Assembly (NCBI GenBank): GCA_964645765.1
Contig: CAZYBE010000015.1
Span: forward strand, 1-64,000
Origin: CAZGMN01 sp964645765
GTDB lineage: Bacteria; Acidobacteriota; Aminicenantia; Aminicenantales; Aminicenantaceae
Reading direction: 5' to 3'
DNA length: 64,000 nt
This document shows positions 51,270 through 60,346 of the stretch, one piece after another. The position numbers were made by a program, and so were the translations under genes. The notes below the pieces were generated by a model. It ran no database searches. It was not told where the DNA came from and saw nothing but the letters and a program-made list of their open reading frames with translations. Within the stretch, counting starts at the first letter, position 1. Each line of letters opens with the position of its first letter.

Positions 51270-51392
51270 ATGAAAAACAGCTGGTTCGCCTATCTGAGCA
51301 AGAGCGGGGAACTCAATCGTGTTTCTGACAGACTTGAGAACGTTAATCGGGCTCTGCTTAAAGCATCTAACCAAGGAATTTCGAAGATTTAA
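51270..51392 (+). CDS. Small open frame, 40 residues, unknown
   Basis: ATG at 51270 with AAGGCAGGA upstream, ending TAA. The translation begins MKNSWFAYLSKSGELNRVSD; it is charged and without a signal or known domain. It lies between the nucleotidyltransferase and flippase genes in an otherwise tight locus. It could be a real small protein or a chance frame. Confidence 0.25.
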   Translation: MKNSWFAYLSKSGELNRVSDRLENVNRALLKASNQGISKI

Positions 51393-51442
51393 GCTAAAGA
51401 AGGATTATTTAAAAATTCGAGAAGGGCTTTGTCTTCGAAAAA

Positions 51443-52807
51443 ATGACAGAAACTAAGATGGACAGGGAAACAAGATTTATAAAAAATACCATAGCTTTAA
51501 TGGGCTCCCAGGTTGGTATTAAAGCGCTGTCATTTGTACTTGGCATATTTGTAGCAAGATATCTTGGCGCAACAGATTATGGCAAGTATTCCTTTGGCTA
51601 TGCTTACCTTGACCTTTTTGGGCCTGTTGCTGGTTTGGGACTCAATCTGCTGATTGTGCGAGAGGCATCTCGCAAGAGGGAAGATACCCCTGTCCTGGTG
51701 GGAACGTCCATGGCTTTAAAGCTCATATCCTCAGTTTTTGTTGTTGGGCTCGCCTTTTTGATTCTCCACTTTATCCCTTCTTCCCAGGATGCCAGGATTA
51801 TCGTTTATATTTTCGGATTAGGCTTCATTCTTGAGCATCTGTACGGCTCCGTCAGTATGGCTTTTGCCGCTTTTGAGAGGTTCGATATCTATGCCACGGT
51901 GCAAGTCATAGAGAGAATTGTGAGCTTCGCTTTTATCTTAACTCTGCTCTTCTGGGGTTTCCGACTGATCGCCATCTCCTGGGTTCGTCCCCTGACGGCG
52001 CTTATCATCTTGCTCCTTAATCTTTGGTTGGCCTCGAAGATAATTCTAAAATCCAGGTTCCACTTTAATAAGAATCTTTCTCCCTTTCTTTTAAAGGAAA
52101 GCTGGCCGTTTATGGCAGATGCACTCTTCATGATCGTCTATCTAAAAGTCGATATTGTAATGCTCCAGGCAATGAAGAGTTCTACCATAGTGGGATGGTA
52201 TGCCATAGCTTCTGGGTTCCTCTTTGTTTTTATGCCTTTACAGATGGCCATCGTTCAATCTGTATTCCCAATATTTTCAAGGACTTATGTTGAAGATCAG
52301 CACTCTTTTTCTTTATATTTTGAAAGGATTTCAAGATTCCTTTTATCAATGGGAATGGCTGTTGCTGTGATGGCGACATTCGCTGCTTCTCCGCTGGTGT
52401 CACTCCTTTATGGCAAAGAATATATCCAGTCAGCCTCAATGCTCAAGATACTGATATGGACTTTGCCACTGATGTCTCTGAGTTCACTAGCAAGGACAGT
52501 TCTAATGAGTTGTAACCTCCAGCGAATCGCACTCTGGGTCGGCGGGAGTAATGTCATAGTGAATATTGTCTTGAATTTATTTTTTATTCCCTTCTTTGGC
52601 GGACACGGGGCTGCCATTGCAACTGTCCTGACCGAACTTGCTGGGCTTATAATTTTCTTCATTTTTATAAAAAAAAGGTTATCCTTTGTAAAGTTCATCA
52701 ATGGCTTAAGACCTCTCAAGGGAGATGATTTTCGTGCCATGAAAGAGCTTTTGCTAAAAAGAGGGAAATTCGGGAAAAACAAGTCCTATCCAAGGCAACT
52801 CGAATGA
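51443..52807 (+). CDS. Oligosaccharide flippase, Wzx-like
   Basis: 454 residues with about 12-14 membrane helices. The N-terminal NTIALMGSQVGIKALSFVLG and FVARYLGATDYGKYSFGYAY are typical of the polysaccharide synthase/flippase (MOP) superfamily. It would flip lipid-linked repeat units to the periplasm for the adjacent Wzy-like enzyme. It overlaps the next gene by 4 bases (ATGA). Confidence 0.9.
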   Translation: MTETKMDRETRFIKNTIALMGSQVGIKALSFVLGIFVARYLGATDYGKYSFGYAYLDLFGPVAGLGLNLLIVREASRKREDTPVLVGTSMALKLISSVFVVGLAFLILHFIPSSQDARIIVYIFGLGFILEHLYGSVSMAFAAFERFDIYATVQVIERIVSFAFILTLLFWGFRLIAISWVRPLTALIILLLNLWLASKIILKSRFHFNKNLSPFLLKESWPFMADALFMIVYLKVDIVMLQAMKSSTIVGWYAIASGFLFVFMPLQMAIVQSVFPIFSRTYVEDQHSFSLYFERISRFLLSMGMAVAVMATFAASPLVSLLYGKEYIQSASMLKILIWTLPLMSLSSLARTVLMSCNLQRIALWVGGSNVIVNIVLNLFFIPFFGGHGAAIATVLTELAGLIIFFIFIKKRLSFVKFINGLRPLKGDDFRAMKELLLKRGKFGKNKSYPRQLE

Positions 52808-53565
52808 AGAAATATTTAGAGAGGATTTCAGAAAATGAAAAGGATATGGCTGTTTTCAAATGCCACCATACCCAATATAGATTTGCTAAGGATTACATCC
52901 TAGGACAAACTGTCTTGGATGCAGGCTGCGGCAATGGTTATGGGGCTTATTATCTGTCGTCTTGGGCCGTTCGGATTATTGCTATGGATATTTCCACTGA
53001 AGCCATAAGGTATGCACAAGCCCGTCATCAAAAAGAGAATATTACATATATTAGAGGTAACTGTGAGTCGCTTCCTTTTCATGAGCATTCTTTTAATACA
53101 ATCTGCAGTTTTGAAGTGATAGAACATATCTCCGATTATTTTAGCTTTCTCCAGGAAATGAAAAGGATTTTAAAACCGGGAGGAATAGCGATCATTTCTA
53201 CACCGAATAAAAACGTGTCATTGTCCTCTGGCAAAAGCTCTGCTAACCCTTATCATTCTAATGAGTTTTCATCAGAGGATTTAGAGAATTTGCTTCGACC
53301 CCGCTTTCGAGATGTAACAATTTATGGCCAAAAGGGCAGTGAGAAACTCAAAGAAGTCTTCCAAGGAAACAGATTCAAGCGGTTTTTAGCAAAAATAGAT
53401 TTCCTTGGAGTTCATCGTTTTTTGCCCGATGTGATTTATGAAAAATGTGCAAGAATCTTTGGATTTGCTTTACAAAAAGATATTACTGAAGATGATTATT
53501 TTTTTGTTAATTCAGAAATCGATACAGCAGAGCAACTTATCGCTGTCTGTAAAAAAGAGCCATGA
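52804..53565 (+). CDS. Class I SAM-dependent methyltransferase
   Basis: 253 residues. Motif I VLDAGCGNGYGAYYL at about 37-51, an acidic MDIS at the end of beta 2, FEVIEHI and LKPGGIAIISTPN are the Rossmann-fold methyltransferase blocks. It probably methylates a sugar or lipid-linked intermediate of the locus; target not readable. Overlaps both neighbours by 4 bases. Confidence 0.88.
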   Translation: MKKYLERISENEKDMAVFKCHHTQYRFAKDYILGQTVLDAGCGNGYGAYYLSSWAVRIIAMDISTEAIRYAQARHQKENITYIRGNCESLPFHEHSFNTICSFEVIEHISDYFSFLQEMKRILKPGGIAIISTPNKNVSLSSGKSSANPYHSNEFSSEDLENLLRPRFRDVTIYGQKGSEKLKEVFQGNRFKRFLAKIDFLGVHRFLPDVIYEKCARIFGFALQKDITEDDYFFVNSEIDTAEQLIAVCKKEP

Positions 53566-54620
53566 AGGTCTTATTAGTAGCACCCCAATCAAGAGACACA
53601 ATACTGGGGGCAATCGGCAACTATTGTGGGAAAGCATTAAAAAATCTTGGTTACCAGACAGAAGTTTTTGACTTTCGGAGAAGTCAGTACTTTAGAAGTC
53701 CGATAGGCTCTATTTTTAAGAAAGTGATAAAAAAAGTATATCATTATCCACACTGGAAATTTTCTTTTGTGGAATCATTAGAAAAAGAAAAGATGAATCA
53801 GAGACTATCAGAGTTAATCAAGGATTACAAACCGGATGTCATGTTCGTGTTGATGGGCGACACCATTTCTTCTCTAATCTTAAAGGAAGCGAGAGAACAA
53901 GGAGTGGTCACAGTCAACTGGTTTCATGACACCGTTCTTGCTCCAACACGAAAAGATTTTGTTCTGAATACGTCTTCTGACTATGACTATTTTTTTATTA
54001 TCGACTCTGAAGATGTTCTCAATTATATAAAAATCGGTGCGCGATGTGTGAGGACTATTCCTTTGGCCTGTGCTCCTGAAGTGCATAAAAATATCAATTT
54101 AGCGGAAGAAGAGCAGAAAAAATACAGGAGTAAAGTTTGCTTTGTGGGGACATTGAAGTTTAACCGTGAGAGAGTCCTAAGTCATCTTATAGATTTCGAT
54201 TTGGGTATCTGGGGTTACTGGATAAAAAAGAATCCCATGCTCGCCAAATTTTACAAGAGAAAGCATTTCTTCGCTGAAGAGGCTGTCAAGATTTATAATT
54301 CCTCTGCCATTGTTCTTGATGTTAATCAGGGAAATGAAAATCAACGCTTCTATGTGACTCCAAGAGTATTTGAGGTCCCTGCGTGTGGAGCGTTTCTCCT
54401 AACAGGAGAAAATCTATGTCTCTCCAGTCTTTATGAGATAGGTAAAGAGATCATTTGCTATAAAGACGAAAAAGAGCTGAGAGAGTTGATAAGATATTAT
54501 TTAGAGCATCCAGAGGAGAGAAAGATGATTGCCAAGAGAGGTCAACAAAGAGCGTATCGTGACCACACTTATGAAAAGAGAATTCAGCATATTTTTTCCA
54601 TTATAGAAAAAAATGGTTAA
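53562..54620 (+). CDS. CgeB-like glycosyltransferase
   Basis: 352 residues. The N-terminal part has DTILGAIGNYCGKALKNLGY and VMFVLMGDTISSLIL, and the C-terminal part RFYVTPRVFEVPACGAFLLT and YYLEHPEERKMIAKRGQQRA match the CgeB/Glyco_trans_1_2 type (GT-B fold). It likely adds a sugar in glycan assembly. It overlaps the methyltransferase by 4 bases and the carbamoyltransferase by 8. Confidence 0.82.
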   Translation: MKVLLVAPQSRDTILGAIGNYCGKALKNLGYQTEVFDFRRSQYFRSPIGSIFKKVIKKVYHYPHWKFSFVESLEKEKMNQRLSELIKDYKPDVMFVLMGDTISSLILKEAREQGVVTVNWFHDTVLAPTRKDFVLNTSSDYDYFFIIDSEDVLNYIKIGARCVRTIPLACAPEVHKNINLAEEEQKKYRSKVCFVGTLKFNRERVLSHLIDFDLGIWGYWIKKNPMLAKFYKRKHFFAEEAVKIYNSSAIVLDVNQGNENQRFYVTPRVFEVPACGAFLLTGENLCLSSLYEIGKEIICYKDEKELRELIRYYLEHPEERKMIAKRGQQRAYRDHTYEKRIQHIFSIIEKNG

Positions 54621-56436
54621 TATTCTCGGAACTTCTGCTTTTTACCATGACAGTGCTGCCTGTTTGATTCAAGATGGGGAGATTATTGCCGCTGCCCAAG
54701 AAGAACGATTTACCCGTAAGAAGCATGATTTCAGTTTTCCAAAAAATGCGATTGAGTATTGCTTAAAGGAAGGAAAGATTTCGGAAAGAGAATTGGATTA
54801 TGCGGCTTTTTATGATAAGCCCTTTATTAAATTTGAACGCATTGTCGAGACCTGTCTTGCTTATGCACCACGAGGGTTGAAATCCTATTTATTAGCACTT
54901 CCTCTCTGGCTGAAGGAAAAACTCTTGATGACGGACTTGATTCGTAAAGACCTGGATGGGTTCAAGGGAGAGATTATTTTTCCTCAACATCATGAGTCAC
55001 ATGCAGCTTCTGCCTTTTATCCATCACCATTTGAAGGAGCAGCATTTCTGACCATTGATGGAGTTGGGGAATGGGCAACCGCGAGTTTTGGCGTGGGAAA
55101 AGGTCATTTAATTGAGACCTTGTATGAACTTCATTTTCCTCATTCCTTGGGGCTTCTTTATTCTGCCTTCACTTATTATACAGGGTTTAAGGTCAATTCC
55201 GGCGAATACAAAATGATGGGATTGGCACCTTATGGGGAGCCCAAGTATGTAAATTTAATTTATGAGCATTTGATAGATTTGAGAGAGGATGGTTCATTCA
55301 AGCTCAATATGGAGTATTTTGACTATTGTGCCGGACTTGAAATGACAAATGAAAAGTTTCATAAATTGTTCGGCGGAAAACCCCGAAAGCCCGAGACCCC
55401 CATAACCCAGAAGGAGATGGATTTAGCCTCTTCCATTCAAGTTGTGACTGAAGAGGTCGTGCTGCGGATGTCTCGCCAGGTGAAAAAAGTAACAGGAGAA
55501 AAGAACCTTTGTTTAGCCGGGGGTGTCGCTTTAAATTGTGTTGCCAATGGGAAGATATTGCGTTCGGGGATTTTTGATGACTTCTGGATTCAACCTGCTT
55601 CCTCTGATGCGGGCGGGGCTCTAGGCGCAGCGCTTCTCGTTTGGTACCAATACTTGGGGAATAGGAGGAAGCCAGCAACTCGCAGAGATAGTCAGAAAGG
55701 TTCCTACCTTGGCCCAGAATTTTCAAATGAATATATAGAGACTTTTCTTGAAAGCAGAAATATTTCTTATAAGAAGCTCTCTCTAGAAGAAATGACTGCT
55801 TTATCGGCAGAATTGCTGACACAGGGAAAAGTCATTGGCTGGTTTCAGGGCCGAATGGAATTTGGCCCCAGAGCCTTGGGAAGTCGAAGTATTTTGGGAG
55901 ACCCACGCTCACCAAAAATGCAGTCGATAATGAATCTAAAGATCAAATTCAGGGAATCTTTTCGGCCTTTTGCACCTTCTGTGTGTAGTGAGAAAGCATC
56001 AGAATGGTTTGAAATTCAAAGAGAAAGCCCTTATATGCTTCTTGTCGCTGACATCAAGAAGCACAAACGAAGAGATGTGGCTGAGAAAGAAGAAAAATTA
56101 TGTGGCCTTGACAGGTTAAAGACTATTCGAAGTGAAATTCCAGCAGTCACCCATGTTGATTATTCGGCACGTATCCAAACAGTGAATCGCGAGGATAACC
56201 CGCTTTTTCATCAATTGATAAGCGAGTTTTACAAAAAAACCGGCTGCCCTTTAGTTATTAACACCTCATTCAATGTTCGTGGTGAGCCAATTGTTTGCAC
56301 TCCTTTGGATGCTTACAAATGCTTCATGAGGACAAATATGGACTATTTGATTATGGGCAATTATCTTCTTGATAAAAAAGGTCAGCCAGAATTAAAAGGT
56401 GATATCGACTGGAGTAAAGAATATGAGCTGGATTAG
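54613..56436 (+). CDS. Carbamoyltransferase, NodU/CmcH/TobZ family
   Basis: 607 residues. The N-terminal ASKHA-type domain has ILGTSAFYHDSAACLIQDGE, AAAQEERFTRKKHD and the histidine motif HHESHAASAFYPSPFEGAAF. The C-terminal domain has WFQGRMEFGPRALGSRSILG and FRESFRPFAP. The enzymes carbamoylate hydroxyls of sugars or natural products from carbamoyl phosphate through carbamoyl-AMP. A sugar of the exported polymer is the likely acceptor. It is followed by SGNH, SxtJ-like and DUF5989-like genes, a recurring set. Confidence 0.93.
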   Translation: MVNILGTSAFYHDSAACLIQDGEIIAAAQEERFTRKKHDFSFPKNAIEYCLKEGKISERELDYAAFYDKPFIKFERIVETCLAYAPRGLKSYLLALPLWLKEKLLMTDLIRKDLDGFKGEIIFPQHHESHAASAFYPSPFEGAAFLTIDGVGEWATASFGVGKGHLIETLYELHFPHSLGLLYSAFTYYTGFKVNSGEYKMMGLAPYGEPKYVNLIYEHLIDLREDGSFKLNMEYFDYCAGLEMTNEKFHKLFGGKPRKPETPITQKEMDLASSIQVVTEEVVLRMSRQVKKVTGEKNLCLAGGVALNCVANGKILRSGIFDDFWIQPASSDAGGALGAALLVWYQYLGNRRKPATRRDSQKGSYLGPEFSNEYIETFLESRNISYKKLSLEEMTALSAELLTQGKVIGWFQGRMEFGPRALGSRSILGDPRSPKMQSIMNLKIKFRESFRPFAPSVCSEKASEWFEIQRESPYMLLVADIKKHKRRDVAEKEEKLCGLDRLKTIRSEIPAVTHVDYSARIQTVNREDNPLFHQLISEFYKKTGCPLVINTSFNVRGEPIVCTPLDAYKCFMRTNMDYLIMGNYLLDKKGQPELKGDIDWSKEYELD

Positions 56437-57553
56437 AAAGGTCGCAGATGCTTGGCTTGTTTTGGGAATAACGATAGCTCTCTTCTTATTTATTGAGTTT
56501 ATCGGGTTTCTTGTGGCCATAATCCATCGCCCATATGACTCAAGAGCAAACCTGCCAGTCTATAAGACTTTTGATGAACGCGTGGAATTTTGGAAAGAAC
56601 ATGAAAAAACCTGGTATAAAAACCAGCGGTATTCTCCATATCATTTATGGAACAGAAAACCTTTTTCAGGCAGGTGGCACAATGTTGATGCTAATGGTGT
56701 TCGAGTTACCCATTATAATGCTGATGAGAAGAAAGATGCCGTTAAAAAGATTTTTATGTTTGGGGGATCAACGCTGTGGGGGCCAGGAGCAGCGGATTGG
56801 GAAACTATTTCAAGTTATTTGGCCAAATTTCTGAATAAGGATAATCCCCATTATATTGTTTATAATTACGGAGAAACAGGGTATGTCTCGAGCCAAGGGT
56901 TAAATAGATTGATATCTGAGATAAAAAAAGAAAATATTCCTGATCTTGTAATTTTTTACGAGGGCATAAATGACGCTTTTACAGGTGCGCACGCGCTTTA
57001 TGCGCTTAAAACTCCTTCTTATCACACCCATATGGACCAATTTGAAAAAATGTTTGAAGGAAATAGATTTACCCATTTTCTCGAAATCTTAAAGGCGACA
57101 TACATTTATCAAGGCACTGATTTGGTTAAAGGGAAACTGCTTCCCAAGCCGGAGGAGAGATGGGCGAAAAAAATAAAAGAAGCCGAGATGCAAGAAGCGG
57201 TTCACAGGACCGTAAAATACTTGATTTCGAACTATAAGATTGCGTCAAGCTTAGGGAAGGAATATGGGTTTCAAGTGATTCTTTGCCTTCAGCCGAATAT
57301 CTATTCAGGCGAAAAGATCCTCCAAGAGTATGAAAAAGAATTCCTTAAAACCAGGCTGAGAGCAGTTGACCTTACGTATGGGGAGATAAAAAGAATAATA
57401 AAAGAAAACACTTCTTCCGGAATTTATGATTTGTCCGATGTATTCGAAACTGTTGCTGAGCCAATATATATTGATTGGGCTCATATAGGACCTTTAGGAA
57501 ATTATCATGTGGCCCAGAAAATAGGGGAAATTATAAAAAGTAAAGACTATTGA
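56423..57553 (+). CDS. SGNH/GDSL-family hydrolase with N-terminal membrane anchor
   Basis: 376 residues from ATG at 56423, which follows GGAGTAAAG; an earlier in-frame codon at 56399 has no site. A membrane helix lies at about 10-34. Block I is FMFGGSTLWG, with Ser in a GGST variant of GDS; block III is YEGIND; block V is IDWAHIG, with Asp and His three apart. It is probably an O-acyl esterase or acyltransferase acting outside the membrane. The start lies 14 bases inside the carbamoyltransferase end. Confidence 0.85.
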   Translation: MSWIRKVADAWLVLGITIALFLFIEFIGFLVAIIHRPYDSRANLPVYKTFDERVEFWKEHEKTWYKNQRYSPYHLWNRKPFSGRWHNVDANGVRVTHYNADEKKDAVKKIFMFGGSTLWGPGAADWETISSYLAKFLNKDNPHYIVYNYGETGYVSSQGLNRLISEIKKENIPDLVIFYEGINDAFTGAHALYALKTPSYHTHMDQFEKMFEGNRFTHFLEILKATYIYQGTDLVKGKLLPKPEERWAKKIKEAEMQEAVHRTVKYLISNYKIASSLGKEYGFQVILCLQPNIYSGEKILQEYEKEFLKTRLRAVDLTYGEIKRIIKENTSSGIYDLSDVFETVAEPIYIDWAHIGPLGNYHVAQKIGEIIKSKDY

Positions 57554-57578
57554 ATAGAAAATTTTGTTAGAAATAACT

Positions 57579-58004
57579 ATGATTACTGAAATAAGGAATA
57601 GAATCCGTAACCTTAAGACATCAAGGAAAGAGCTCCGCAAATTTGGCATGCTCTTATTTTTTATTTTTGCTCTCATTGCAGGATTGATGTTCTGGAGAGC
57701 GAAATCCTCTTGGTTGATCTTATTTTGTATAAGTATGTTGTTTCTCTTTATTGGGCTCGTGAGACCTTCATTTTTAAGATCTTTCTACAGAGTGTGGATG
57801 GCCTGGGCTCTTGTCCTCGGCTGGGTAATGACCAGGATTATTTTAACGATTAGCTTTTTTGTTATCATCACTCCAATGGGATTGTTCTTAAGAAAAGTGC
57901 TCAGAAAGGATTTGTTAGATGAAAAAATAGAAAAATCAAAGGAAACATATTGGAAACCTCATATGCCTGCGATTGACAGATCGCAGTATTTAAAGCGATT
58001 TTAA
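57579..58004 (+). CDS. SxtJ-like small membrane protein
   Basis: 141 residues from ATG at 57579; TTG at 57564 is an alternative. Two adjacent helices (LLFFIFALIAGLMFWRAKSS, WLILFCISMLFLFIGLVRPS) and a third, with FYRVWMAWALVLGWVMTRII and FVIITPMGLFLRKVLRKD, match the SxtJ family found beside carbamoyltransferase genes (named from saxitoxin clusters). The C-terminus carries YWKPH. Its role is unknown; association with NodU proteins is established only by genomic context. Confidence 0.8.
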   Translation: MITEIRNRIRNLKTSRKELRKFGMLLFFIFALIAGLMFWRAKSSWLILFCISMLFLFIGLVRPSFLRSFYRVWMAWALVLGWVMTRIILTISFFVIITPMGLFLRKVLRKDLLDEKIEKSKETYWKPHMPAIDRSQYLKRF

Positions 58005-58016
58005 ATGGAGGTATTG

Positions 58017-58175
58017 ATGGGGAAATTTTTGTTGATAAAGGAAATATGGGCCTTCTTGAAAGTTCGGAAAAAATGGTGGTTATTCCCCATTATTCTCTTT
58101 TTAATTTTACTTTCAGTTCTCGTTGTGTATGTTTTTCATTCGAGCTTAGCACCCGTGCTTTATCCTTTATTCTAG
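58017..58175 (+). CDS. DUF5989-like small membrane protein
   Basis: 52 residues, ATG preceded by GGAGG at 5 bases. MGKFLLIKEIWAFLKVRKKW followed by WLFPIILFLILLSVLVVY is the family pattern: a short amphipathic start, the invariant-looking FLKVRKKWW and one membrane helix. These proteins accompany SxtJ and NodU-type genes. It is too short for usual gene-length cut-offs and easily missed. It starts 12 bases after the SxtJ-like stop. Confidence 0.82.
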   Translation: MGKFLLIKEIWAFLKVRKKWWLFPIILFLILLSVLVVYVFHSSLAPVLYPLF

Positions 58176-58280
58176 AAATGATATCTGAAGATCTGCCCAG
58201 CACTTATTTGTGCGTAGCTTTCCTCTCTCACTACAGAGCAAAAGAGCAGTTCATTCATTTTTGACTGGGAAAGGAAAAGA

Positions 58281-59336
58281 ATGGATAGGGAGTCCATACA
58301 ATTCTTTAACCAATATCATGACATACTCTGCTGTCCTAATTGTGGGGCAAACTTGACCTTTGGCAATAATGAAATCGAATGTTCCCAATGCCATCACCAT
58401 TATCAAATCTCAGATAATATTCCTTTGTTTTTTTTGCCGAACGCTTGGAAGACTACAAAGGAGGATGTTACTGATAGAATAAAGGCATTTTATGAAGATA
58501 CCCCTTTCCCCAATTATGATGATTTTGATAATGTGAATAGCCTGATGGAGAGGGCAAGACGAGGAATTTTTGCTAAACTCTTAGATGAACAAATCCCTTT
58601 TGGTGTTCGGATTCTCGAAGCGGGCTGTGGCACGGGCCAGCTGAGCATCTTTTTAAGTATCGCTCATCGGACTGTTTTTGCAACAGATATCTCTCTCAAT
58701 TCGCTCAGGCTAGGTCAAAAGTTTAAAGAAAAAAATGGACTTGAAAGAGTGTACTTTCTTCAAATGAACTTATTCCGACCGGTATTTAAGCCTGAGAGTT
58801 TTCATCTTGTAATCTGTAACGGTGTTCTCCATCATACATCGGACCCCTATGCTGGTTTTAAGGCACTATCAAGGCTTGTAAAACCCGATGGCTATATTCT
58901 CATCGGGCTTTACCATAAATATGGGAGATTGAGCAATGACATCCGCCGCCTTCTTTTCAATGTATCTGAGCATTTTAACTTCATTAAACCTCGCTGGAGG
59001 AACAAAAACCTTGAAAAAACTAAACAAGCCATTTGGTTTCGAGATCAATATAGAAATCCCCATGAGTCAAAACATACGATCAAAGAAGTCCTCAACTGGT
59101 TTGAACAAAAAGGATTTCAATTTGTAAAAAGCCTGCCTAAAACGGGACTTTTTGGCGGGGTTTCTGAAAACGAGAAACTTTTTAAGCCTAAATCACCTGA
59201 AAATTTGTTCAAGCTATTTTGCCTTGAAAAGGCAATGATGTTTAAAGCTGCCAAGGACGGTGGACTCTTTATCATCATCGGTCAGAAAAAATCCTACGGA
59301 ATGAGGGAGGAATTTCTGAAACCGAATTTGCGATGA
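58281..59336 (+). CDS. SAM-dependent methyltransferase with Trm112-like zinc ribbon
   Basis: 351 residues with an AAAGGAAAAG site. The zinc ribbon has CCPNC (17-21) and CSQC (34-37). The Rossmann core has ILEAGCGTGQLSIFLS at about 109-124, ATDIS, NGVLHHTSDPYAGF and LVKPDGYILIGLYHKYG. Self-contained zinc ribbons of this kind are common in methyltransferases of polysaccharide and secondary-metabolite loci. Acceptor unknown. It follows the DUF5989-like gene after a 105-base gap with nothing recognisable. Confidence 0.87.
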   Translation: MDRESIQFFNQYHDILCCPNCGANLTFGNNEIECSQCHHHYQISDNIPLFFLPNAWKTTKEDVTDRIKAFYEDTPFPNYDDFDNVNSLMERARRGIFAKLLDEQIPFGVRILEAGCGTGQLSIFLSIAHRTVFATDISLNSLRLGQKFKEKNGLERVYFLQMNLFRPVFKPESFHLVICNGVLHHTSDPYAGFKALSRLVKPDGYILIGLYHKYGRLSNDIRRLLFNVSEHFNFIKPRWRNKNLEKTKQAIWFRDQYRNPHESKHTIKEVLNWFEQKGFQFVKSLPKTGLFGGVSENEKLFKPKSPENLFKLFCLEKAMMFKAAKDGGLFIIIGQKKSYGMREEFLKPNLR

Positions 59337-59360
59337 ACACAGGAAAAAGCGGAGAGAGGA

Positions 59361-60335
59361 ATGTTACAAAAAGAGAATGTCAGGCAAGAGAAAGAAAGAG
59401 AGAAATTGGAAAAATGCAATCTTTGTGGCAGTGAAAAATTCACCTTTCTTTTTGAAGGACATGATTATTTATCTTTCTCTCCACTCGCTTTTAGAGTGAT
59501 GCGATGCTCCAGATGTGGATTGGTCTGCGTAAATCCTCGTCCGGGGAATATCATCGATTATTATCGTGAATACCATAAACGAAGTCTTGAAAAAGATGTT
59601 TTTCTTTCTTTATCGCCAAATAGAGTAAAAAAAATAAAAAAACTTAAAAATGGGGGAAGGATTTTGGATGTTGGTTGTGGCTTTGGAAAGTTTTTATTCG
59701 AGATGAGCAAGGAAGGATGGCAGGTCTATGGGAATGACATCTCACAAGTTGCTTGTGATAATGCAAGGAAGGAATTCGGTTTAAAAAATATCTATAATGG
59801 AGAGCTCCTTTCTTTGAATTTTCCAGAAAATTTCTTTGACGTCATTACTCTATGGCATGCGTTAGAGCATTTGGAAAAACCCAAGGAGACACTCAAAAGA
59901 ATTTATCAGATATTAAAGGATGACGGCCTGTTGGTCATTGAGTCTCCTGACTTTTCAAGCCTTCTCAGTCGATTTTTTAAAGACAAGTGGCAAGCCTTGG
60001 AATTACCAAGGCATCTTTATCACTTTTCAGGAAGGACCTTGAGGAAACTTTTGAAATCGGCAAAGTTTGAAATTGTTAAAGAAGATTATCTTACTGACAG
60101 CCGAGTCAGCTTTATTGCTTTAAAGGTTAGCCTGCTGAGATGGTTAGGAATAGAAGAGTTGCCAAACAGAGATCAATTAAAAGAATCAGAAATCTCTGCT
60201 CATTCTCGCAAGGTCAAAACTCTGTGGAGATTCACTCGATTTACATTTAATTGGACGTGCCTTTTGTTTTCTCGCTTCTTGAATTTAATAAATTGTAGAG
60301 ATATGTTTCGAGTTTATTGCCGTAAGATTGATTGA
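59361..60335 (+). CDS. SAM-dependent methyltransferase with N-terminal zinc ribbon
   Basis: 324 residues. CNLCGSEKF and MRCSRCGLVCVNPRP form a zinc ribbon, then ILDVGCGFGKFLFEMSKEGW, YGNDIS, DVITLWHALEHLEKPKETLK and GLLVIESPDFSS form the Methyltransf_23-type core. The C-terminal region FKDKWQALELPRHLYHFS is typical of polysaccharide-locus enzymes. This is the third methyltransferase in the locus. It overlaps the next frame by up to 4 bases. Confidence 0.88.
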   Translation: MLQKENVRQEKEREKLEKCNLCGSEKFTFLFEGHDYLSFSPLAFRVMRCSRCGLVCVNPRPGNIIDYYREYHKRSLEKDVFLSLSPNRVKKIKKLKNGGRILDVGCGFGKFLFEMSKEGWQVYGNDISQVACDNARKEFGLKNIYNGELLSLNFPENFFDVITLWHALEHLEKPKETLKRIYQILKDDGLLVIESPDFSSLLSRFFKDKWQALELPRHLYHFSGRTLRKLLKSAKFEIVKEDYLTDSRVSFIALKVSLLRWLGIEELPNRDQLKESEISAHSRKVKTLWRFTRFTFNWTCLLFSRFLNLINCRDMFRVYCRKID

Positions 60336-60346
60336 AAAGTTATGAG

